This document shows, in pieces, positions 1 through 4,970 of a stretch of 13,249 bases of DNA. The notes under the pieces were generated by a model. It had not been told where the DNA came from and ran no database searches. It was given only the letters and a program-made list of their open reading frames with translations. Position 1 is the first letter of the stretch. Each line of letters starts with the position of its first letter. The position numbers and the translations under genes are program-made. Source of the DNA: Candidatus Campylobacter infans (GTDB lineage: Bacteria > Campylobacterota > Campylobacteria > Campylobacterales > Campylobacteraceae); contig SPMW01000038.1 of NCBI GenBank assembly GCA_009827235.1, forward strand, positions 1 to 13,249. Reading direction: 5' to 3'.

Positions 1-4
1 TTCG

Positions 5-90
5 CCCAAATTTTAAAATCGCGCAAAATTCTTTAATTTTATTTTAAATTCTGGGCGCGAAAGTTGCGCTAAAAATTCACCCGCACCACT
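5..90. repeat. Intergenic repeat, left-end copy, forward orientation
   Basis: Non-coding. It holds the core TTTTATTTTAAATTCTGGGC followed by a GCGC-rich tail. The same core recurs at about 1858-1885 and 3350-3377, in part at 4180-4205, and inverted at 12744-12796 and 13189-13243. The stretch 5-61 is close to the reverse complement of 13189-13243, with only one or two differences by eye. No reading frame or RNA gene is apparent here. Confidence 0.75.
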
Positions 91-153
91 TTTTTAGTCC
101 AAAATCAAGCCAAATATCCCCAAACAAGCGCAAAATTAAACTTCATTTTAATG

Positions 154-176
154 TTGAATAAGTATAATTTTGCCTA
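154..176 (+). promoter_or_regulatory. Promoter -10 (TATAAT) immediately upstream of the ATPase gene
   Basis: A perfect TATAAT lies at 163-168 and the likely start codon ATG is at 176, only seven bases after the box. Transcription would be expected to begin at or just before the start codon, so the mRNA would have almost no leader. No purine-rich Shine-Dalgarno sequence lies in front of either the TTG at 170 or the ATG at 176, which fits leaderless translation. The -35 side is T-rich without a clear hexamer, as is common in Campylobacter. Confidence 0.5.
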
Positions 177-1390
177 TGAAAAAACAAGAACGCTTAATCA
201 TCAAAAATTTTGGACCCATTGTTGAGGCAAAGATTGACATAAAGCCATTTATGGTATTTATCGGCGAAAGTGGCAGCGGCAAAAGCGTGATTTTAAAGCT
301 ATTGTCGCTTTTTCGGTGGATATATAAAAAAAATATTTTAAGAGATATAGCAAAAAATGCAAGCATTAAAAAAGAGCTGTATAGATTTCGCATAGATAAA
401 ATGCTTAGAGAATCAGGGCTAAGTGATTTTTGCCTTAAAGGTAGCCAAGCGCATTATTATATCGGTGATTTTTATATCTCCATTATCTATAACGACAAGC
501 TAATTTTAAAAATTTCACCACAAAACACAAACAACAAAACCCTTGAAAAAATTTCTTTTATCACCGATGATCGATTTGCTATCCCAATGCTGGCAAATAA
601 CCAAATCCGCAGAGGGGCGATTCCTTATCATTTAGAAAAAACCTTTAATGATTTTTTGGAGTCTTTTAACCATTTACAAACCAACAAAAAAGTAAAAGTA
701 AGCATTTTTGACCTTGAATTATCGCTAGAAAAATACGGCATAGAAAATCGCCTTTATATAAATCTTAAAAATTCCAAAACACAACTACATAACGCCTCAT
801 CAGGCATAAAGTCCGCTTCTATAATAGAGCTTATATCCACCTATTTTGTCGCAAACAAAGAATACACGCAAAACAAATATGCCGATTTTATTGTAGATAT
901 TTTTTCAAAATCTCAAAATAGAAATCCAAATGAATTTTTAAAAAATTTTGAAAATATCACATTTGATAAAGAGCGATATAGCTTATTTATAGAAGAACCC
1001 GAACTTAGCTTATTTCCTAACGCACAAAAAAAATTAGTAGAATATCTTGTAAATTTATGTTTTTATTTAAATACCAAAAAAACCATCCAAATAGCCTTTT
1101 CTACGCACAGCCCTTATATGCTTAGCTCGCTAAATTGCCTTTTGTTAGCGCACGAAATCGCTAGTAAAAATCCTAAACTAAAAGAGCAAATAACAAACAT
1201 AATCCCAAACAAATTTTGGCTAGATATTAGCAAATTTGACGCTTTTAAAGTAGAAAATGGCGAAGTTTTTAGCATTATAGACAAACAAACAAATTTAATT
1301 TTAGCTGAAAGCATAGATGAAGTTTCAGAAGAAATCGGCGAAACCTTTGACAAACTTTTGGAGCTAGAAAATACTAATGAATCCAAATAA
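176..1390 (+). CDS. AAA family (ABC/OLD-type) ATPase, probable defence-type
   Basis: A 404-residue ATPase of the AAA_15/AAA_21 type, related to SMC/ABC and OLD-like ATPases. Numbering from the ATG at 176, the sequence shows a Walker A motif GESGSGKS (30-37) after an N-terminal IKNFGPI strand, a signature-like NASSGIKS (206-213), a Walker B LFIEEPE (270-276) with the catalytic acidic pair, and a switch histidine in STHSPY (309-314). The middle part (about 60-200) is divergent and not recognised. A TTG two codons upstream (170) is the alternative start; ATG is preferred. The last 14 bases overlap the next gene, so the two are almost certainly co-translated. ATPases of this class act as sensors or motors in several anti-phage systems when paired with a nuclease (GajA, PtuA and AriA are examples). 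The ATPase assignment is firm; a defence role is inferred from the partner gene and the toxin-rich neighbourhood. Confidence 0.85.
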   Translation: MKKQERLIIKNFGPIVEAKIDIKPFMVFIGESGSGKSVILKLLSLFRWIYKKNILRDIAKNASIKKELYRFRIDKMLRESGLSDFCLKGSQAHYYIGDFYISIIYNDKLILKISPQNTNNKTLEKISFITDDRFAIPMLANNQIRRGAIPYHLEKTFNDFLESFNHLQTNKKVKVSIFDLELSLEKYGIENRLYINLKNSKTQLHNASSGIKSASIIELISTYFVANKEYTQNKYADFIVDIFSKSQNRNPNEFLKNFENITFDKERYSLFIEEPELSLFPNAQKKLVEYLVNLCFYLNTKKTIQIAFSTHSPYMLSSLNCLLLAHEIASKNPKLKEQITNIIPNKFWLDISKFDAFKVENGEVFSIIDKQTNLILAESIDEVSEEIGETFDKLLELENTNESK

Positions 1391-1796
1391 AGAATTAGTT
1401 TGCCAAGAAAACGGCAAAATTTTTAGGCTTTATACAAACGGCATAGAATTTTCTAAAATCAAGCTTGATAACGGGCAAAATAACGAGCGCAAAAAGTGCG
1501 ATTATCTAATCGTCAAAAGCACAAACGACATTCAAATTTTTATAGAGCTAAAAGGCAACAAAATTGCAAAAGCCTATCAGCAAATACTTGCAAGCTATAA
1601 TGATATAAATCGCGCCAAAAATTTACAAGTAAAATATTATGCTGCGATAGTAAGCTCAAGGTATCCAAAAGAAGACACCACAATTCAAACCTTAAAAAGA
1701 GAAGCAAAGAAAATATTTGCAGAAATTTTTATAAAAAATAAAGAAATGCAAACACAATACAATCCAACCAACAACACCATAGAAAAAACAAACTAA
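1377..1796 (+). CDS. Small PD-(D/E)xK-like putative nuclease, partner of the ATPase
   Basis: A 139-residue protein I do not recognise as a named family. Residues 41-60 read CDYLIV, then a turn, then IFIELKG. Asp42 at the start of a hydrophobic strand and Glu57-x-Lys59 at the end of the next match the spacing of the PD-(D/E)xK nuclease core, and a helix with Gln68, Gln69 and Tyr74 follows as in many such folds. A further strand (YYAAIVSSR, 108-116) would complete the sheet. The C-terminal tail (about 125-139) is Asn/Thr-rich and probably disordered. No signal peptide or membrane segment is seen, so it should be cytoplasmic. It starts inside the end of the ATPase gene (14-base overlap, +1 frame), implying translational coupling and a joint complex. 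Nuclease activity is inferred from the motif only. It could instead be an inactive restriction-endonuclease-fold protein, though the D and ExK residues are all present. Confidence 0.6.
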   Translation: MNPNKELVCQENGKIFRLYTNGIEFSKIKLDNGQNNERKKCDYLIVKSTNDIQIFIELKGNKIAKAYQQILASYNDINRAKNLQVKYYAAIVSSRYPKEDTTIQTLKREAKKIFAEIFIKNKEMQTQYNPTNNTIEKTN

Positions 1797-2010
1797 TAAT
1801 TTCATCAGCACAGCAAGCTATGATTTAGCCACATTCTAAATCGCTCACAAATTTTAAATTTTATTTTAAATTCTGGGCGCGAAAATCTGCACCAAAAATC
1901 CGCCCGCCACATTGAAAATTTTTGCGCCACGCCAAGAATTCCGCGCGCAAGCCACGAAAAAATCCGCCAAAAAGTCAAAAAGCCAAATTTTAAACTTTTT
2001 AATAAAAATG
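1797..2010. repeat. Intergenic stretch with repeat-family copy
   Basis: No gene is supported here. Positions 1850-1992 hold a forward copy of the intergenic repeat family. It has the TTTTATTTTAAATTCTGGGC core near 1859, then a GCGC-rich section with AAGCCACG and AATCCGCC blocks, then CCAAATTTTAAA. The order of blocks is the same as at 3343-3510. Open frames across it are compositional shadows. Confidence 0.7.
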
Positions 2011-2019
2011 TGATACAAT
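2011..2019 (+). promoter_or_regulatory. Extended -10 promoter for the 38-residue membrane protein
   Basis: TGATACAAT is a TG-N extended -10 element (TACAAT at 2014-2019), preceded by a T/A-rich stretch. Transcription would start near 2026 and give a leader of about 60 nt before the ATG at 2085. Prediction is by eye only. Confidence 0.45.
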
Positions 2020-2084
2020 TTTGTAGCTATTGCGATTGTAAATTTACGCATAAATAGGTTTATTGACGATTTAAAGGATTTGTA

Positions 2085-2201
2085 ATGTTACAAAATTTTG
2101 CCCTTATTGTTGTGGCGTTTGGCTTTTTTTTAATAGCTGCATTAGCAGTTAAAAATGTTATTGATAGCACGAAAATCGACAAACAAGTAAAAAGTGCTTA
2201 A
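2085..2201 (+). CDS. Small single-pass membrane protein (38 aa)
   Basis: A short gene with a good ribosome site (AAAGGA at 2073-2078) and an ATG at 2085. The product is 38 residues. After a four-residue start, residues 5-22 (FALIVVAFGF then FLIAALAV) form an uninterrupted hydrophobic helix, followed by a charged tail with four lysines and two aspartates. That is the pattern of a tail-facing inner-membrane microprotein with the C-terminus in the cytoplasm by the positive-inside rule. An extended -10 lies about 65 bases upstream, and a weak hairpin with a T-tract overlaps the stop. I do not recognise the family. Small proteins of this shape often bind larger membrane complexes, but no neighbour points to a partner. 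Confidence 0.6.
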   Translation: MLQNFALIVVAFGFFLIAALAVKNVIDSTKIDKQVKSA

Positions 2202-2217
2202 CTTGGCTTTTGTTTTT
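2184..2217 (+). terminator. Weak hairpin and T-tract after the 38-residue gene
   Basis: CAAGT at 2184-2188 can pair with ACTTG at 2201-2205, with a small inner AAG/CTT pairing, and is followed by CTTTTGTTTTT. The stem is short and AU-rich, so this is a tentative intrinsic terminator. Confidence 0.3.
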
Positions 2218-2269
2218 GATTAGCAGTTAAAAGCTTGTTTGTTTCGTTTTCAAAAATACTTCTCAAATC

Positions 2270-2425
2270 CGTTTTTCTACCATAGCGCAAAATCTGCGCC
2301 AAATTTTAAAATTTTGCGCGCGCCACCCGCGCCCGCCAAGAATTCGCGCGCCACGCCCGCGCCACGCTCCGCGCGCCCCGCGTTCTGCGCGCAAGCCACG
2401 CCAAACTCCGCCAATAAGTCTTAGT
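2270..2425. repeat. GC-rich intergenic repeat copy
   Basis: Very GC-rich for this genome, with CGCGCGCCACCCGCGCCCG-type wording. The section 2300-2336 is shared with 3384-3421 (AAATTTTAAAATTTTGCGCG and onward). No gene is credible here despite open frames; the composition is that of the repeat family. It separates the plus-strand small gene from the minus-strand Fic gene (convergent). Confidence 0.65.
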
Positions 2426-2436
2426 GCCATTAGCGA

Positions 2437-3183
2437 TTATGATTTAAGCCCAGTCAAATAGCTTTGAAACATCTTGGTATTTGCTTCTTGCTCCATAACT
2501 TCTTCTTGGCTGGGTTGTTTTATTTGTATTCCATTTAAGCATTTTTCAAATAAAAAATCTTGTATCTCTTCTTTTTGATTTGTTTCATAATACCCAATAA
2601 GCTTAGTTTTAAACTCTTCGATATGCTCAACATCAATATTTATTAGCCCAGCACCATTTTCGATAAGAACCCTATTAGCACAAATCATAGCAGTTCTTTT
2701 GTTTCCATCTAAAAACATTTGCTTTCTCATAATATATAGCATTAAATCAATGGCTTTTTTTGTGGCATTTTCTGCTTTGTTAATCTCGCTTATATCATTT
2801 ATAATATCTGCTTTTACTGGTAAATCTGGCCGCCAAGTTGTCCCACCAATGCTTACTGGCATTCCCCTTAAAAAACCAGCATTATTATAAAGCCCAGCAC
2901 CGATAATTCTATTAACCTCACATACAAAAGCAAAATCAGTTTGCGGATACTCCATAGTATCAAAAACAAATTGCCAAGCGTGTTTTAAGTTATTTATAGC
3001 AACTACATCACCTACACTTAAACTAGAAACATTTACCCCATTAAATACGGCCTCTGTTTGTGGAAAGGTTACTGCGATACCCTCTAATCTGGCACTTTTA
3101 TAGATATTGTCTATAAGATTTCTTTTTGCTAGAAAAATATTTTCTTCTTTGCTAATTGAGAATTTATTATATATTTTTGGCAT
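2437..3183 (-). CDS. Fic family protein with Gln in place of the catalytic His
   Basis: A 248-residue Fic-domain protein. The core motif is QMFLDGNKRT (155-164). It matches the HxFx(D/E)GNxRxxR consensus around the phosphate-binding loop, but the catalytic His is Gln155. An N-terminal SARLEG (30-35) fits the inhibitory helix motif (S/T)xxxE(G/N), placing it among class II Fic proteins. A flap-like section PVSIGGTTWRPDLP lies at 109-122. The start is supported by AAAGGAT a few bases upstream of the ATG. Known Fic enzymes transfer AMP or other phosphate-containing groups to proteins using the His as base. With Gln, ordinary AMPylation is doubtful, although the nucleotide-binding residues are kept and several Fic subfamilies naturally lack the His. 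It is not paired with an obvious small antitoxin; the inhibitory motif is in cis. Family call is firm, activity is open. Confidence 0.88.
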   Translation of the reverse strand: MPKIYNKFSISKEENIFLAKRNLIDNIYKSARLEGIAVTFPQTEAVFNGVNVSSLSVGDVVAINNLKHAWQFVFDTMEYPQTDFAFVCEVNRIIGAGLYNNAGFLRGMPVSIGGTTWRPDLPVKADIINDISEINKAENATKKAIDLMLYIMRKQMFLDGNKRTAMICANRVLIENGAGLINIDVEHIEEFKTKLIGYYETNQKEEIQDFLFEKCLNGIQIKQPSQEEVMEQEANTKMFQSYLTGLKS

Positions 3184-3287
3184 AGATATCCTTTAAAATT
3201 ATTTTTAATTGATTTTATGACAAAATTAAAATTTTACATTAAACAAATTTATAAACAATTTATTTTGTGTATTTTTATGGGATTTAT

Positions 3288-3326
3288 TTAGTGCTTTTTA
3301 ATCTTGCTATCAAATGCTAGCTTATA
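3288..3326 (-). pseudogene. Fragment of a relE-type toxin 5' end
   Basis: Read on the minus strand, this stretch gives YKLAFDSKIKKH and a stop. The intact toxin 570 bases away begins MSYKLAFDSRVKKDF. Nine of eleven residues over YKLAFDSxxKK are identical and the other two are conservative. No start codon is in phase (the ATG-AGC is replaced by sequence without ATG) and the frame stops after 12 codons. This looks like a decayed duplicate of the toxin start, or a recombination scar. Confidence 0.55.
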
Positions 3327-3340
3327 AACTTTTTAAATCG

Positions 3341-3600
3341 TATAAATTTTTAAACTTTATTTTAAATTCTGGGCGCAAAACCCGCCAAATTTTAAAATTT
3401 TGCGCGCGCCACCCGCGCCCGTCCGCGTTCTGCGCGCGCCCTTGCGCGCAAGCCACGCCAAAATCCGCTAAGAGTTTAAAGCACCAAAACGCAAAAAACC
3501 AAATTTTAAAACTCACCAAATTTTAAAATTTAAACCACGCGCCAAAATCCGTGCCAAATTTTAAAATTTCAAAACCCACACCAAATTTTAAAAACGCCCA
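3341..3600. repeat. Intergenic repeat cluster
   Basis: Holds the TTATTTTAAATTCTGGGC core (3357-3374), the GC-rich section shared with 2300-2336, then CCACGCCAAAATCCGCTAAG (from 3453) and several CAAATTTTAAA blocks to 3610. The part 3453-3503 has a near-identical inverted counterpart at 12794-12844. There is no supported gene; open frames on both strands are repeat shadows. Confidence 0.7.
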
Positions 3601-3613
3601 AAATTTTAAACTT

Positions 3614-3904
3614 TTAGCCCTTATAAGCATCTTTTCTAGCCACTACTCTTAGCACCAAGATTATTAACTCATCATCTTTTTTTGTGTATATCGCCCTAAA
3701 AGAGCCAATTCTAAGCCTATAAAGTCCGGCGTAAGCGCCTTTTAAAGCCTTTATCTTTGTGGTTTTTAAAAGCTCTTGTTCGTATTTGTAGTTAAAATTC
3801 CTAGCAAACTCGCTTAAAATTTCCATTATTATGGTGCTATTTTTTTTGCCTATATTAGCAAAATCCTTTTTAACTCTGCTATCAAATGCTAATTTATAGC
3901 TCAT
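3614..3904 (-). CDS. RelE/ParE-superfamily toxin
   Basis: A 96-residue toxin, the usual size for RelE-type ribosome-dependent mRNA interferases. The conserved stretch KALKGAYAGLYRLRIGSFRA (about 55-74), followed by a hydrophobic strand and VVARKDAYK near the C-terminus, is the family signature. The closing Arg-Lys-x-x-Tyr resembles the catalytic basic and aromatic residues. It is second in a two-gene operon: its ATG lies inside the last 11 bases of the ribbon-helix-helix antitoxin gene, so the toxin is translated by coupling. Regulation is expected from the antitoxin bound at the palindrome upstream of the pair. RelE versus ParE (gyrase) activity cannot be settled from sequence. Confidence 0.85.
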   Translation of the reverse strand: MSYKLAFDSRVKKDFANIGKKNSTIIMEILSEFARNFNYKYEQELLKTTKIKALKGAYAGLYRLRIGSFRAIYTKKDDELIILVLRVVARKDAYKG

Positions 3905-4112
3905 TTATGAACTTTTTCATTTCGTCTTGTTTGATGATTTGTGGATTTTTTAGCCTGCTTTTTGCTATTTTCAAATCAAGCGTGTCAAAATAAAGCTCCA
4001 AAGCCCTTGCTATAATCTTGCTTTTTGGCATATTAAGATCTTTTGAAAGTGTGTCTAATTCGTTTTTTAAAGCGTTTTGTATGGTAAAGCTTATTTTTGC
4101 TGAATTTTGCAT
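3894..4112 (-). CDS. Ribbon-helix-helix antitoxin of the RelE-type pair
   Basis: A 72-residue antitoxin. The N-terminal AKISFTI strand followed by two helices (about 13-42, including MPKSKIIARALELYF) is a ribbon-helix-helix DNA-binding fold as in RelB/CopG-type antitoxins. The C-terminal part (about 45-72: LKIAKSRLKN then a charged helix) should wrap the toxin. The ATG has a good AAAGGA site seven bases upstream. It is the first gene of the operon and overlaps the toxin start by 11 bases. A strong promoter (TTGACT, 16-base spacer, TATACT) and an imperfect palindrome over its -35 and spacer lie just upstream, fitting autorepression. Confidence 0.82.
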   Translation of the reverse strand: MQNSAKISFTIQNALKNELDTLSKDLNMPKSKIIARALELYFDTLDLKIAKSRLKNPQIIKQDEMKKFINEL

Positions 4113-4137
4113 TTTTGTCCTTTGTAAAAACTGCGAA

Positions 4138-4165
4138 AGTATATAAAAATCAGCGTAAAAGTCAA
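4138..4165 (-). promoter_or_regulatory. Promoter of the RHH/RelE toxin-antitoxin operon
   Basis: On the minus strand TTGACT (4165-4160) and TATACT (4143-4138) are separated by 16 bases. This is one of the best sigma-70-type matches in the window, with a recognisable -35, unusual for Campylobacter. Transcription would start near 4131, some 18 bases before the antitoxin ATG. Confidence 0.7.
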
Positions 4166-4180
4166 TACTTTATGCTGATT
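4148..4180. promoter_or_regulatory. Palindromic operator over the TA promoter
   Basis: AATCAGCGTAAAAGT pairs with ACTTTATGCTGATT around a four-base centre (CAAT). The arms match at about 13 of 15 positions with one gap. It covers the -35 and most of the spacer of the TA promoter, the expected place for antitoxin or antitoxin-toxin complex binding. Confidence 0.6.
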
Positions 4181-4239
4181 TATTTTAAATTCTCGGCGCA
4201 AATCTGCGCCAAAATCCGCCAAAAAGCTAAAAATAATTT

Positions 4240-4827
4240 TTAGATGTTTTTTGCTGTTTTGTTTGAAATTAAATCATTAAACCAAGCGATATTTTTTTGT
4301 AAATCTAACACTCCGTTTGTTATTTTGGCGATTATTTCGTAGTTTTGAGTGTTGTCATACACCAAAATTTCATTACACAATGGCACAACTTTTAAAAGAT
4401 TTTGCATACTTTCATAATAACGCTTATCGATTAGATGTGGTTTTGTGTCGTGTCCGCCTTTGGCTACTCTTATTTTTACGCGCTCTTTTGCTGTTTGTGG
4501 GCTATCAAGTCCTACAAAGCGCAAATTTATTTTATAATTATTTACTTTTAGCTTATTAAATAGATTTAATATTGATTTTCCACAAAGCGTGGTTTCTTGG
4601 TTGAAATCAAGCCCATCTCTTAAATGAACTCTACGCATTTTTATAGCAATTTTTGAAGCGCGGACTTGGGTTTTTGTATCTTTATGATCCCCGATACTTT
4701 GAGCGATTTCATCTACATTTATGCGATAACCTAAATTTATCCCTTGCTCTTGTGCTAAAAAATATAAGGTTGTTTTTCCAGCGCCATTTACGCCTGCAAA
4801 GATAGTAGCTGTTGGCTGATTTGCCAT
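4240..4827 (-). CDS. Zeta-toxin-like P-loop kinase
   Basis: A 195-residue P-loop protein of the zeta-toxin/UDP-N-acetylglucosamine kinase type. Visible motifs are Walker A GVNGAGKT (12-19), the NVDEIA segment (37-42) with the acidic residue expected at the catalytic Asp, FNQETTL (75-81) with Glu78, and the lid R(V)xxRVAKGGHD (116-127), whose RVxxGGHD wording is typical of chromosomal zeta-like proteins. Zeta toxins phosphorylate peptidoglycan precursors. No epsilon-type antitoxin gene is adjacent: the next gene downstream is the RHH antitoxin of a separate operon with its own promoter. It is therefore an orphan or a housekeeping-type kinase. The start is supported by AAGGAA and an extended -10 upstream. 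Confidence 0.8.
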   Translation of the reverse strand: MANQPTATIFAGVNGAGKTTLYFLAQEQGINLGYRINVDEIAQSIGDHKDTKTQVRASKIAIKMRRVHLRDGLDFNQETTLCGKSILNLFNKLKVNNYKINLRFVGLDSPQTAKERVKIRVAKGGHDTKPHLIDKRYYESMQNLLKVVPLCNEILVYDNTQNYEIIAKITNGVLDLQKNIAWFNDLISNKTAKNI

Positions 4828-4857
4828 AATGTATTCCTTGTTTGTAACTTTTAAATA

Positions 4858-4866
4858 ATTATAACA
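4858..4866 (-). promoter_or_regulatory. Extended -10 promoter of the zeta-like gene
   Basis: Minus strand TGTTATAAT (TG-N-TATAAT) lies about 30 bases upstream of the start codon. Transcription would begin near 4851, leaving a leader of about 23 nt with the AAGGAA ribosome site. Confidence 0.6.
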
Positions 4867-4890
4867 AAATCTATGAAAAAATAAAAAGAT

Positions 4891-4945
4891 TAAAAATAAA
4901 AAAAAAGAAAAATGAAGGGGGCTTGCTAGCTTTTAGCTAGCAAGC
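4891..4945 (-). terminator. Intrinsic terminator of the S-layer/RTX gene
   Basis: A perfect 10-base inverted repeat, GCTTGCTAGC/GCTAGCAAGC, with a five-base loop lies at 4921-4945. It is followed on the minus strand by CCCC and a long T-rich run (4915-4891). The position, 25 bases past the stop codon of the large gene, makes this a clear rho-independent terminator for it. Confidence 0.85.
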
Positions 4946-4970
4946 AGATTAAGCCATAAAGGCTAAAAGA

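Noticed and set aside
1114..1386. Minus-strand frame opposite the ATPase
   Set aside because: The plus-strand frame carries Walker B and switch-His motifs in the same DNA; the antisense frame has no motif or ribosome site.
2239..2424. 61-codon plus-strand frame in GC-rich DNA
   Set aside because: It lies in the intergenic repeat and its wording (Arg/Ala/Pro/Ser) follows from the repeat; no ribosome site.
3314..3526. Overlapping frames on both strands
   Set aside because: Both are products of the shared repeat family; similar peptides appear wherever the repeat occurs (for example 12565-12765).
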